A DNA stretch of 64,000 bases, from positions 124,001 to 188,000 of the forward strand of contig CM066305.1 of NCBI GenBank assembly GCA_033807695.1. The letters are read 5' to 3'. Below the pieces are notes generated by a model that was given only the letters and a program-made list of their open reading frames with translations, searched no databases and had not been told where the DNA came from. Source of the DNA: Daedaleopsis sinensis. Taxonomy: Eukaryota > Basidiomycota > Agaricomycetes > Polyporales > Polyporaceae. Positions within the stretch are counted from its first letter, which is position 1. Each line of letters opens with the position of its first letter. This document shows, piece by piece, positions 9,541 through 21,335 of this stretch. The position numbers and the translations under genes were made by a program.

Positions 9541-11253
9541 ATGGTTGTTTCCCAGTGCCGTCATGACTCGAGGCACCTCCCGCAGGAAATCCTCCTCACC
9601 ATCTTTCAGCTCACGCAGCCTGCAATCAATAGTCACATTCCCGTATACCAATCGAACCCATCGGTGACAGTTGGCCCGCGAAACCCCTGGTTAGATGATC
9701 TACGCACAAAGAAGAGGCTTACGCTGGTCTGCAAGGCCTGGTCGTCTCCGGCTACGACTGATCTCTACGGCGAGATTGTCATCCGCCGGATGGGGCAGAT
9801 ATCGGCTCTGGCGCGCACTTTGCGGTCTTCCAGTGATCTTGCAGGTTTAGTACGCTCAATCGGAATTCACTCGTGCGTTGTCTGGTCGGACTACGCCCAA
9901 CGTGTCAAGGAAGAATTAGATTTCGTCCTGCGCCAATGCACCGGACTCGTATCATTCTCCTTGCACACACATCCCAACTACCCCACCTCTCTCTGGGCCG
10001 GTCATGTCAATGATGTGTTCGAAGAGCGTCACGATCTCATGGGAGATCGGATAGGCTCTCGCGATGAGTATATTGGAGCTAATCCAACATGGCTCTTGGA
10101 TAGTTGTCAGGATCACGACGTCGGATCCCCTCTCCAGGAGCGACTCCTCTCCGGTCTCCGGTCTCTCAAGTTTGTGTTCCCCATAGATGGAACACACATC
10201 GATCATCTCGCACTCATTCTATCCCACGGAATTCATCTGACCTCGCTCACACTTAGCTCGATCCCCGAGTTCTATTATGAAGCCGACGACATCGCAGCCC
10301 TCCCAAAGCTCCACTTCCCCGTTCTCAGGATCCTCGAGATCGATCTCACAGTGGACACTGCCTGCGACTACGTATGCGCCTCATGGACGATGCCGGAGCT
10401 CCGCACGCTCTTTCAGACAAACTACCCGCCTGTAACATCCGACCACACAGCGCTGCTCTCCGCGCACGGCCGCCGTCTCACCTCCCTACTCGTCTGCATG
10501 CGAGTCGATGCTGAGTCTGTGGCACAGCGGACGAGCATGATGCACGCCCTCCTCCCGCGCCTCTCGGAGCTCTGTCCGGCCCTCGAAAGCCTATCCATCC
10601 ACTTCGAGAACTGCCAGCTCTATCCGCTCCCGCTTATGTCTCCTACGCTCCAGGACGTCGACATTATCTGTCCGTACCGGGCGTTCCTCTCCCGCGAAGC
10701 CAACGTCCAAATGTATGTCGGGTGGACGGAGGACACGCATGTGCCCGCCCTCAGACGCATCCGGCTCATTGCGGGCAGCGGCGTGGCCGAGCCTGCGATG
10801 CGCGGCCCGTCACTCGTGATTCTCCAAGCGTGGCGGAGTGTCCACTCGGAGGCCGGTCGTGGTAGTGCTCGTTCGCACCCGTCTCAGCAAGGCGAACACG
10901 CTGGACGAGCGGAAGGGGATGCCGACGGGTTGTCGGAGTGGATGGGGACTACGGCCAGCTTGTGCGATCGGAATGGCCGCGTCGAGGGTGACACCATCTT
11001 GCGTAGGTGGTGGGCGGTTGCGCATAACCCTCGGGGTATCATCAACTACAGTCCGATAGAAGATATCGAAGACCGCGACGACGACTCGTACGTATACGAG
11101 TCTGCCTCGGACGACTCCGACACAGACACGGAGAGCTTGGAGAGCACAGATATGGACGAGAGCGTAAAGTCGGACGAGAGTGCAGAAATGGACGTGGACG
11201 ATTCGAACGAAGTGCCGATAGACGATGGAGAATATAATTGTCTTCTCGGTTAG
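9541..11253 (+). CDS. F-box-like protein with acidic C-terminus
   Basis: This single-exon ORF encodes 570 aa. The N-terminus contains a core typical of basidiomycete F-box proteins: HLPQEILLTIFQL at about residues 13-25, an insert, then RLTLVCKAWSSPATTDLYGEI (split by the insert) near residues 60-80. A long leucine-rich region without clear LRR consensus follows, probably a degenerate substrate-binding solenoid. The last 70 residues are Asp/Glu/Ser-rich. F-box proteins couple substrates to SCF ubiquitin ligases through Skp1. Such genes are highly expanded in Agaricomycetes and the substrate cannot be inferred. Alternative splicing near the 3' end cannot be excluded. Confidence 0.7.
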   Translation: MVVSQCRHDSRHLPQEILLTIFQLTQPAINSHIPVYQSNPSVTVGPRNPWLDDLRTKKRLTLVCKAWSSPATTDLYGEIVIRRMGQISALARTLRSSSDLAGLVRSIGIHSCVVWSDYAQRVKEELDFVLRQCTGLVSFSLHTHPNYPTSLWAGHVNDVFEERHDLMGDRIGSRDEYIGANPTWLLDSCQDHDVGSPLQERLLSGLRSLKFVFPIDGTHIDHLALILSHGIHLTSLTLSSIPEFYYEADDIAALPKLHFPVLRILEIDLTVDTACDYVCASWTMPELRTLFQTNYPPVTSDHTALLSAHGRRLTSLLVCMRVDAESVAQRTSMMHALLPRLSELCPALESLSIHFENCQLYPLPLMSPTLQDVDIICPYRAFLSREANVQMYVGWTEDTHVPALRRIRLIAGSGVAEPAMRGPSLVILQAWRSVHSEAGRGSARSHPSQQGEHAGRAEGDADGLSEWMGTTASLCDRNGRVEGDTILRRWWAVAHNPRGIINYSPIEDIEDRDDDSYVYESASDDSDTDTESLESTDMDESVKSDESAEMDVDDSNEVPIDDGEYNCLLG

Positions 11254-11333
11254 GAGGAACGCGATGGCCGCTCAAGTTTGCAGGTTATTGATTGTACAGT
11301 ACGAGTATCACGTTCTGGTGCGGTCACTTGTAC

Positions 11334-12206
11334 TTATTCCATACAGACATGCTCCTTTTCCAGCACCTCGCCGTGCCTGTAGCATAGGGACGCAGTCAGC
11401 GAGGTTATCGACAGACTGGCACTCCGCACGAAGAATTCATGATAGGAACGAAAACTAATACTCACTTGGTCATCATATGATGAGCGATCGCGTCCACGTC
11501 CTTGCTAAGACTCTCCATCGCCGGCCGCTGGTGCCAGTTCCGCCCGTGCATGTTGCGACAGATCCTACACACGATTCTGCGTGTCCCACTCGCCTGAATG
11601 ACACCCTTGATTTCGTCGGCGACGCCGGACGGGGCCGCAGTGTAATCCGGGTAGACGGCCTTCTCACCCTCCGCCAGAATCTTGAGACAACACGCCCCAT
11701 CCGCGAGCTGGTGGTCGTCGGGCAGCCGCTTCCGGCTCTCGTCCACGTTGGTCGATTTAGCTCTGTTCGCACCATGCAGTCAGTGCCGCGCTTCCTCGTC
11801 ATCTGGGGACCACGTACGCAATCATACTATTCCTCCTGTACCACTCGTGGTGCCACCAGACATGCTACACCTGCGAATGAAACAGAGAAATGTTAGCAGC
11901 CGCTCGTTCAACATGCAACAATTGCTACTTACCAGCCTCGCCCAGCTCGATTCGCTCGGTACCGGGAGCTTTGGGTTCCCACAGAGTCACACGAGCTTTC
12001 CAGTACGCACGAGCTCATCCACATGCGCATACGGCGTATTCGTGGGCAGCCTGAACACAACGATCGCGAGGCGTGCAAAGGCTCGCACGACCGGGGGCCT
12101 CGCGGTCACCCGCGGATCCGCTTGCTTGCGCGACAACGAGAACTTCGCGGACTGCCTTGACAAGCGGGTGCTTCTGGTGCCAGTGGGCACTTAACCCCTG
12201 CGGCAA
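11334..12206 (-). pseudogene. Decayed inverted partial copy of the F-box/Cys-rich gene at 13.3-16.0 kb
   Basis: The minus strand carries segments matching the C-terminal half of the gene at 13321-16012. They are an AHWxxKHPL segment near 12190-12150, RPPVVRAFARLAIVVF through YAHVDELVRTGKLV near 12110-11990, the exon with WYRR near 11860, the DGACCLKILAEGEKAVYPDYT exon near 11690-11630 (frame opens at 11746), CRICRNMHGRNW, then HHMMTK with a GTGAGT donor at 11465. A final exon, HGEVLEK, ends at a TAA at 11336-11334. Decay is clear: the CLCG codon equivalent is TGA, the VEHV equivalent reads Val-stop-His-Val, and the first two segments are in different frames. The F-box half is missing. Orientation is opposite to the intact gene. 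Confidence 0.75.
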
Positions 12207-13320
12207 AGTGCGTCTTCAATGCGCGGGACGCGATGCGGTATGTGCATGCATCCCTGTTCTCGCATATATCGGCGTGCTGCTGCATGGCGACGAGTAGACA
12301 ATCCTCAATGTCTAAGAGCCAGTTCTCTGTCCTGGGCGTAATTCGCGGTGGCGGCCTGGGTAATTTCCTGTGTGCGACCTTCTAGAGGGAGCCATTATCT
12401 CTAGACATGACGAGAGAATTGACAAACATAGACGCCTGTGCGAGGTGGACTCAGGCGATCGACATGAGCGACGATTTTCGTGGTCGTCGGTGGGTTTATG
12501 CTCTCAGAACGATACATATCCACGTGAGAACACGACTTACCTCGTATAAGACGTCCTTCTGCACACTCACGAGTCCATCGATAATCTAGCTGTCCTCTCC
12601 GCTGGTGAGGAGCCAGCGCACGCGTGCTCCTCTCAGTGCACTCGACCTCTTTAATTCGAGTGAGGCAGGTTTCTTGACTTCCTAGCTGGTATGCCGTGCC
12701 CTTAGTACAAGTTCCCGCTCGCGTCTTGTTTCGCGTGTCTCTGACTGCCTGAGTTAGACTAGCTAAAGCGTAATCCGTGATCGGCAAGACGCCGTCTTGA
12801 TTGTGTATGGTCAAAATTTATAAAAGACTCACCAGCTGGCATAGTTGAGGGTTTTGTGTGGTGTGGTGGCTGCAATAAAAGTATGGAGGCTTAAGGGGCC
12901 CAGGGACGTCGAGCGCGACGTTGATGGTGGTCAGAGGTGAAGCTTCGAAGCCCAGTTCGCGTCGATTACCATAACGGGTATCCCGCCGGCGGGACAGGCG
13001 CCTTGGGAGTGCGCGGTCCGGAGAGTCCGCGTCACGATCAACTGTAACTTAAACTTAAACGAGTCCTGTTTCTTTCGCTGGACACCTCCTTTTTCTCTAC
13101 CACCATCACCACACATGCAAAACTCGGGTTTAACGCTAAACAAACAAATTGTGACTCAATAAACGAGTTTCGACGAACACCACCACCTCACCGACGTATA
13201 TAACACGCGCACAGTGGCTCCGAGTCAGGCTAGCATGCCCGACAGGGTCGGTGAGCTCTCCTAGTCGCTGTGGTGTTTCTGATATTTCTGACCGAATATC
13301 GGGACACTTTAATTCTAGGC
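12207..13320. other. Intergenic, 1.1 kb, no gene seen
   Basis: Nothing in either strand is supported as coding. It presumably includes the promoter of the F-box gene starting at 13321. A TATAAAA-containing stretch occurs at about 12818. Confidence 0.4.
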
Positions 13321-16012
13321 ATGAGCCTTCATCCACGCACGGGGGGCTCTTTGAACGCGCGCGAGGCGAAAGGCAAGCAGACGGTCGAAAACCCCAAGCT
13401 CGCAGAGCGAAGTAAGCCGAGAGCATTGAGAGGTAAGACTGGAAGGCTCTCGGAGCTCATGAACGTGCCGAACGACGTTTTCTACGAGGTGAGTCGCGTT
13501 TTTACACGCCGTCGGAGTCGTTCTGAGCGCATATATGCACCTCCTTTGATGAAGATCGTCTCATGGCTCAAGCCGCTCGACCTTCTTCACCTGGCACGCG
13601 CATCCAAATATCTCAGATCTCTTCTTATGTCCAAGGATAACGCTTTTCTCTGGAAATCCGCCCGCAAGAACGTTTCCGGAATGCCCGACTGCCCTGCCAT
13701 ACTCGCTGAGCCACGATACGCCGCCGCTGTGTTTGATAAACATTGCTTTGTACATCTCCACCATCACTATTATAACAAATCTACTCACTCATACTGCTAG
13801 GCTTGTGGAAAACCTCGCTCAAATTGCACCGATTTCTCGTTGTCCCTCCGGTTTTGTGGACCTTGCTTCAAGGCCAAGTGAATCTCCTATGCGTATTTCT
13901 ATGCCTTGTTCCGCTGACTACTGTCGTGCGATAGCATACGCAAAGGGAATAGTCTAGATCCCGATATCACGAAAACAGATTGGAGCCTTGTTGTCGCCGT
14001 CCCGAAAGCCTTGCACCGTGAGTGGCCAACCGAAGTCCATCTCATCTGTCGAGGATCGACATGATTGCATACTGTCGGCTGATCCAATGATGTTTAGCCC
14101 ACAACGATCCTGCTGAGAATGGTCCTCGTCATAGCTACTACTGTGTGGAGTTTAACGCCGTTCGGGACCAACTGAACCTCTTATGTCACGACTCTTCCGG
14201 CCTGCAAAAATTCGTCGAGGACCGTCGGGAGTATACACGGCAGATGCAGGAGGTGAGCGAGGCGGCCATCGTATCATCAGTCGTCCCAGTTTTCACCTCT
14301 TTTTAGCACGGTCTAGCGGTCTCTGTGTGGAATCGGGAAGGCTTGAACAAACGGTATGAAGATGAAGAAGAGGCTAAGAACGACAGAAAGAAGGCGTAAG
14401 TGTTTGTGACAATACACATCTTCTAGTCCATTCACTTCGAGACAGCATCAATGAAAAGCTTTCTGAGCTTGGCTACTCCGAAGACGACTATTCACATATA
14501 TCGAACTCGCATTGGACCAGAATCGTGGATCAAGGGACGAGATTGTCCGATCGCAGTACGTTCTCGGTTGCTTCCATGCGTGTTCGCACATTCATCGCAA
14601 TTCCCGCAGTCTGGAAGAAGATCCGCCCAAAACTCGAGGAACTCCTTGAACAGGAGAAGAACAACCGCATCGACGCCGCCTTCAATGTTAGGCTGACACA
14701 GCGGTTGGAAGAAATCCGTGTTCTCTACGCAGCGTTTGTGGACAGGACGTTCGCGGAAGGCGACCGGAGCTTCCTGCCTAACCTTTTCGATGTCAGGTTC
14801 CTCCCCTCCGTGGTAGACCTCGCCCTCACGGACGACGCGCAGAATGAGATCACCGAGGACCAGTTCGTGGCCATCACGGGCCATTTCCTCGTCGAGTTGC
14901 AGGAGTACGCGGAGAAAGTCCAGCGCGACCTCTACAAGCTACTCGTGGAGTCTCCACGGCCACCTGACGACGAGTCCCATGTGCCCGAGCTCGACCCCGC
15001 TCAGATCGCGGCCGAGGTCACGAGTGCATCCGCCCTGTTCATCTGCGAGAACTGCGAGCCAGGGACCTTCTACACCAACTCGCGCTCGTCCAAGACGCTC
15101 TCTGCGGCGGGCATATGCGCGCACTGGCGCGAGGAGCACCCGCTCACCAAATGGCCCGCTGCAGGCGAGCCTGCGCAGTCGCTTACCGGGATGGCATACT
15201 TGTTGTCCCTCTGCCAGCCTCAGAAAGAACGGCGGTTGCACGTGAGGCCCCAGGAAGTGCAGAACGTCGCACGCGACGCGCTTGATGCGGTCGGGCTTCC
15301 GGGGGATACCAGCTATGCGCACATAAACGAGCTTGTGCGGACGGGTAGGCTCGTGTGCCTCTGTGGGGACCCCGAGCTCCTGGGGCAGAGCGAGCCGAGC
15401 TGGGCAATGATGGTGAGTCGCCACTGATGCCTTTTGAACGAGCAGTCGCTCACGGCTTCCCCCTTGTGCTCGCAGGTGGAACACGTCCGGTGGCAACGTG
15501 TATGGTACAGGAGGAAGAAAGCCGATTTGTATGTGATTGAATCGTCTAAAAGACAAAAATGCACGGAGCTGACTTCAGGGTGCACATAGAGTCGAATCCG
15601 ACAATGAAGACGAGTACCAGGATCAGCTGCTGGAAGATCACCTGCTCACAGACGGGTCGTGCTGTCTCAAGATTCTTACGGAGGGCGAACAGGCCGTCTA
15701 TCCGGACTATACGGTCCCCCCCGGTGTTGCAGACGAGATCAAGGGCTTGTGTGAGACCATTGGGCTGGGTAGCATCGTGTGCAGGGTTTGTTGCAGACTG
15801 CACGGGCAGAACTGGCGGTACCCGCAAGCGACGAGGTATCTCATCGATGACTTGACTGGGATTGCCCATCACATGATGACAAAGTGAGTACTCGTTCCCG
15901 TGCCTACGAGTTCGCTGTGCCAGAGCCGGTCTGCAGAGAAGCATGCTCAGTGCTCACTGTCTCTTGATGCTATAGGCACGGCAAGGTGCTCGAGAAAGCA
16001 AATGTGGTTTGA
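13321..16012 (+). CDS. F-box protein with Cys-rich module and C-terminal zinc-binding-like segments
   Basis: This multi-exon gene starts at ATG 13321 (MSLHPRTGGS) and ends at TGA 16010-16012. The F-box is ELMNVPNDVFYE-IVSWLKPLDLLHLAR, split by an intron directly after FYE. The usual continuation follows: LWKSARKN, then MPDCPAILAEPRYAA. Next comes a small Cys module, ACGKPRS then FCGPCFKAK, in a separate exon, a combination common in Agaricomycete F-box proteins. The large exon from about 14,600 encodes a helical region. Further Cys/His pairs follow: CENC, ICAHWREEH, CLCG, CRVCCRLHG, and HHMMTKHGKVLEK across the last intron. It is probably an SCF substrate adaptor; the substrate is unknown. 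The inverted pseudogene copy lies 1.1 kb upstream. Confidence 0.75.
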
Positions 16013-16704
16013 GGTGCACTAGAGATTCTGACCGGACAGAAGCTCGGGAGGAGGACGCACACCATGCCGCCCGACTACCATGGGATAGATTCGCATGCAG
16101 ACGAGACGGATGCTGCGGTCATGTGGCTCGTCCAAGATAACGTATGAACATGTGTAGCAATCCATGAGTCGCATGATTATCTGTCGCAAGTGAGGTTGAT
16201 CTCGAAGGTATTGAGAAGGGGCCGGAAGTGAAGCTTTGGGCCCGTGAGGACCACAACGGGACTCGATGAATGAGTGGAGTACGTCCAAAGTCAACTTTGG
16301 GGACTGTGCTTGCAGTTGGACTGGTCAGCTCAGTAGAAGGCTGTCGATATTATAACACTGCGCATGCTGTGATGCCTGACAATCTACAGTTTGTCGCGAG
16401 TGAGGGATTGACCTAACTTGTGTCCGTGTCGCTATCCGCGATGGATAGATATATAATAGATACGCACGACGACTCGCGCTGAGACGAGTAGCCGTGGTCC
16501 TTCGTCATGCGCATGGAAGGTCGCAGTCGGTCGCGTCCGCGTTTCGCTTTGCTCACGGAACACTTGATCGGGTCAAGGACCCAGGTGGACGCGCAACCAA
16601 GGGATGGAACGAACAGAGATTCGAAAACTTACTATAGTATACATGACATGATAGAGGAGCCTCATAGTCGCTATAGAGCCTCGTATCGATGACGAAAACG
16701 GTAA
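16013..16704. other. Intergenic between convergent genes, no gene seen
   Basis: This spacer lies between the F-box gene stop and the GLOX1 stop. No supported feature is seen. Confidence 0.4.
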
Positions 16705-18569
16705 TCACTCCAACGTCGGCGGCGAGTTACCGCTTCCCACCATGACCCACGCACCCTCGCTCGTCACGTCGTCAATCGTCAGGAAGATCGTGGCAGGTCC
16801 GGGCGGGTAGACGCGGCCGCTGGGCGGGGTGACGAAGGTGAGCGAACGGCCGTCGCGCGAGATGGTCGCGTCCATAAACACCAGGCGGGCGCCCGAGTGG
16901 AAGGCGTGGCTCGAGAAGCCAAGGTCCATAAGAGAGACTAAGAGGGACTCACGTCAACATCCCTTCGCCGTCTCACGCCTCGAGCAAACTACTCACCTTG
17001 GACCTTCGCGCCAGGGCGGCGCAACGTTGCGGGAATCGAGACCGGGACGCTGACGCGCTTCGCGAACCCAATCTTTTCTGGCATGCTCAGGATCTTCGGC
17101 CGCTCGACGAACATGAACGGCGGGTCGAGCGTCTCCACGCGCAGCTCGCTCGCGAACGTGACGTTGGGCTGGGGAGCGATGAACTGTCCGTTCGGGTTGC
17201 TCCCCGCGATGAGGAAGTTGCCCTGCGGGGTGAGCGTGATGCTCGAGTGATAGATGCGCGCGATGTTGCTCGTCGGCATGCCCGCGTTGCTGATCCGCCG
17301 CCCGAGCGGGGCGGAGGGCGTGTATAGCGAGGGTGTGAGCACGGGGTGGTCAGAGTTGGAGTTGCCGATCGCGTCCGGGACCTGGGCGATCGCGGCGAAG
17401 CCTGTGCCCGCGCCGTTAGTGATGAGCACCTGGCCGTTGGGCAGATGCACAAGCTCGGGCATCGTACGGCCCTCAAGCATGTGCTCGACCTCCCAGCCCT
17501 TGGCGATGCCTTCCGGGGTCAGCCTGATGCGGGAGCACTGCGACGTCGCGGGGATCTGTGAGGAGAGGTTTGCGGGCTGGACCCGGTCGTCCTGAGCGGT
17601 GCCGCCACATACGAGCACTTCCGGGATGAAGTCGGGCGGGGAGAGAGGAAGGAGGATCGCGGAGCCGTCCATCGGGTTCGTGACACGGACGCCGTTCGGG
17701 ATGTCGGGCAGGGGGGTCTCCGTGTTCGCTTCAATGTCGTAGATGCTCGATCGGTTGTTCGCGACCATGAAGACCTTACCGTCGGGAAGCGCGAAGATAC
17801 TGTAAGCGGTTTGCAAAGGCATGAGTCGGCATGCGGATGACTATGTCATGAGGATACCACGTACCGTGGGAAGAGATTCGTAGGCAAACTGCGCTTGAGG
17901 AACTCGGATGGGCGAGGTGCGTCCTCTTTGGGTGGGAAGAACTCGAAGCTGAGAGCTGGGTCGATGTTGTAGAAGGCGGCATCCTCGTGCATGCCGCCGA
18001 CGATCATGAGACTGCCGTCGAAAATTCGGGTAGTCGATGGATACCATCGCCTCTCGAGGAGATGAAGGTTGACGGGGTCCTCAACGACTGCGCAGCCCTC
18101 TCCCGTCGGGGATGCGCATGGTTCGAGGATTCGAATCGCTTGGGTGCCGTTCTTGATGCCAGGGTTTCCGGGGAAACCGTTCGGGTCCCCACCGACGCTG
18201 ACCTTGAAATCAGCGCATGCATTCAGCCGACGACACTTGAACCTCTTGAGATGACGATAGACGTACCATGCTTCCATTGCTGATCAACGCTCCGCTTGCG
18301 CAGAAGGAGTTGGTCAGAAGTTCGAGAGGCGTGACTGTACTGGTCTGGAGGTTCCAGAAAGCACCCCATGCGGAATGGTTGTTGACTTGCAAAGGGTCGT
18401 TCGACGCACGGTCAAAGAACAAGACCAGATTAGGGGAAACAACGATCGACTCCAGAGCCACGATGCCAGAGGTAGCCTCCTTGAGATTGAACTGCCATTG
18501 AGGTGCGGAAGGAGCGGCCTTGGATAACAGAGCCAAGAAAGGAAGCAGGGAGAGGGAAGGGAGTATCAT
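16705..18569 (-). CDS. Glyoxal oxidase-type copper radical oxidase, copy 1 (GLOX1, AA5_1)
   Basis: Four exons, 18569-18267, 18202-17865, 17799-16997 and 16937-16705, join in frame to 558 aa. A signal peptide ends near residues 18-20. Cofactor residues expected from Phanerochaete glyoxal oxidase are present: the cross-linking Cys in NSFCASG (about residue 90), the cross-linked Tyr in RRWYPS, the Tyr-His ligand pair in IYHSS, and the distal His in [11 protein letters not shown] in the last exon. The enzyme oxidises small aldehydes such as glyoxal or methylglyoxal to acids and releases H2O2 outside the cell. It is the leftmost of six related genes and closest in its last-exon His motif to GLOX2 and GLOX5. 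No WSC or carbohydrate-binding domain is present. A TATA-like box lies 77 bp upstream of the ATG. Confidence 0.93.
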
Positions 18570-19440
18570 GGTGATGATGACCGAGCGACGTTGAGCCTCC
18601 AGATGGGACGCGGCGTGAAGTGAGAATGCTGGAGGTCCTCATCTTCTTATACAACAGCAATACCGTGTGTTCGTGAGTGAGCTTTGATCAGGAGTTGTGG
18701 AAGGGTTTGCTCACCAATGACTCCGGCCGCCACGGTATCATTTGCGACTGCACAGAAGGTCGCGTCGATGTATAGGCTACTTACCGAGCACGTGCATCTA
18801 GAACAATTTCGGAGTGCCACTTGCTCCGTCAATGTAGTGAGCTGGTCGAGTGGAGCATCTGGGTCTCATGGACGTGAGATCATACGAGCGCAGGAAGCAA
18901 GATCATGTAGGTCGCAGTTGTGGTGAGCGGGTAGAAACCTCGTATGCGCTTGGCGTTTTCCCAAGGATGATATCCGAGTGGGACGCCGTACATACAGCAG
19001 ACGGCGACTGCAAATCGATGGCTCCTGTCCAAAACAAAGATAGTCAGCATAGCGAGACGCGACTCGTGCAGATGATATACATACTATCACAGCTATTGAT
19101 ACCTTCGCTTTTGATGTTTTGATAACGCACGCTGTATACTTTGAGGGGTTCTCGTTGATTGCGAGATGTGGGAACGTTCCGTACACACGGTACGGGTAGA
19201 CTTGTGAATGGGTTCCGGATCTTACCGCACCATCGCAAGCAATAGCAGATATGCAACGATGATATAGACGTATATCAACAAGAAAGAGAGCTGCTGACAG
19301 TAAGTAGTTCGTTACTCGTCTCTCCTCTACCTTGGCACTCAGAATATTCGTGACAGGTTCATAGTCCTATCGACCATATATTAGGACCTCGAATCATCTG
19401 AGCGAACCAAAATGGAAGTGATGCGCTTTCTTCCACCTGA
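18570..19440. other. GLOX1-GLOX2 intergenic region
   Basis: This spacer of about 870 bp has no gene. It holds the GLOX1 promoter, with TATAAG (minus strand) at 18646-18651, and the GLOX2 3' flank. Confidence 0.5.
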
Positions 19441-21335
19441 TTACTCCAGTGTAGGCGGAGGGTTCCCACTACCCATGATCACCCATGCGCCCTCGCTCGT
19501 GATGTCGTCCACGGTCAAGAAAATCGTCGCCGGACCCGGTGGGTACACCCTACCGTTCGGCGGAGTGATGAACGTCAGCGACCTCCGATCGGGAGAGATG
19601 ACAGCGTCCATGAACACGAGACGTGCACTCGAATGGAAAGCGTGGCTTGAGAATCCGAGATCCATCAACGCAACTGAGTGAACATGGCAGAGACGGCACG
19701 CGCGCCACAGGGACGGGATCGTGGTCATCAGCACTCAGAGCCATTCTGCACGAAGGTCACACACATACCTTGTACGTTTGCGCCTGGACGACGCAGCGAC
19801 GTCGGGAGCGAGATCGGGACGGTGACCCTCTTTCCAAATCCCAGCTTATCAGGCATACTCAGTATCTTCGGCCGCGGAACCTGCATGAACGGCGGGTCAA
19901 GCGTCTGCACCCTCAGCTCGCTCGGGAAAGGGACATCGGGCGCAGGCGGCACAAACTGCCCATTCGGCGCACTCCCCGCGACGAGGAAGTTCCCCTGTGG
20001 CGTGAGCGTGACACTCGAGTGGTACAGTCGGGGGATGCCCGAGTTCGGCATCCCCGCGTTGGTGAACCGCGTCCCATTGATGAGCGGCGCGGACGGCGTG
20101 TACAGCGCAGGAACGAGCGCCGGGTGGTCCGCGTTCGACTGCCCGATGTTCTCCCGGTCCGCCACGTTGTCCGCCGCGGCGAAGCCTGTCATGCCTCCGT
20201 TGATGACGAGCACTTGTCCGTTCGGGACGTGCACGAGCTCGGGCATGATGCGCGGCTCGAGCATGCGCTCGACCTCCCAGCCGCGCGCGATGCCCGCGGG
20301 GGTGAGTGTGAGGCGGGTGCACTGGGCGGAGGCGGGGAACTGTGAGGACAGGTTGGCGGGCTGGATGCGGTCGTCGGCGGTGGAGCCGCCGCAGACGAGC
20401 ACTTCGGGAATGTAGAGGGGCGGGGAGAGAGGGAGGAGAATCGCGGAGCCGTCCATCGGGTTAGTGACACGCACGCCATTGGGAATCTCGGGGAGAGCTG
20501 TCTCAGTGTTGGTCTCGACGTCATATATGACGGACTGGTTGTTCGCGATGATGAGGACGCGTCCATCGGGAAGAGCGAAGGACCTGCATGAGTGTAACCC
20601 AAGCTCAGTTGCTGTGTGACAGTGATGTAAGAAAGGAGCATACCGAGGAAAGAGGTTCGCAGGAAGGGTCCTCTGCAAGAACGGCGAGGGACGAGGAGTA
20701 TCCTCCTTGGGTGGGAAGAACTCAAAACTGAGGGCTGGGTCCGTGTTGTAGAACGGAGTGCTGACATGCGACCCGCCCACGATCATCAGGCTCCCATCGA
20801 AGATGCGGATCGAGGCCGGGTACCACCGCCTTTCCAGCAAGTGCAGGTTTGGCGGATCCTCGAAGAGGGTGCAGCCTTCGCCAGTCGGTGAGGCGCATGG
20901 TTCAAAGATGCGGAGCCCCTGATTCCCATCCGGTCCAACGGCCGTGTTTCCTGCGAATGCACGCGGATCTCCTCCGATGCTGACCTGTGGAGATTGAGAC
21001 CACAGTCAGACTAACGATAGCACGGGCGGTGTCCCACGTACCATGCTTCCGTTGCTGAGAAGTGCACCGCTCCCGCAGAACGAGTCCGTAAGCACATTGA
21101 TCGGCTGCACGGTGCTGGTCTCGATATTCCAGAGTGCACCCCATGCTGAGTGGCCGTTGATCTGGAGAGGATCGTTGGCCGCGCGGTCGAAGAATAATGC
21201 GAGTGTTGGGGAGACGACAATTGACTCGAGCGCGACGATACCTGATGTCGTGTTCTTCAGGTTGAATTGCCATTGAGGAGCACAGTAGGCGAGAGGGAAG
21301 AGGATGGCCGACACCGTGATCAATGCCCACATCAT
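19441..21335 (-). CDS. Glyoxal oxidase-type copper radical oxidase, copy 2 (GLOX2, AA5_1)
   Basis: The same four-exon plan is present: exon 1 from ATG 21335 to NGSM near 21042, exon 2 to NLFPR near 20644, the large exon 3 beginning SFALPDGR near 20582, and exon 4 ([10 protein letters not shown]) ending at 19441. The signal peptide is [19 protein letters not shown]. Cofactor residues are intact: Cys in DSFCGSG, Tyr in RRWYPA, Tyr-His in LYHSS, His in [11 protein letters not shown]. It differs from GLOX1 by an insertion of a few residues near [15 protein letters not shown]. It is nearly identical to the oppositely oriented GLOX5 in coding sequence and in intron 1, but less so in introns 2 and 3. 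Predicted role: extracellular aldehyde oxidation producing H2O2. Confidence 0.93.

Noticed and set aside
9952..10206. Minus-strand frame inside the F-box gene
   Set aside because: It is antisense to a 570-codon uninterrupted frame with a recognisable F-box.
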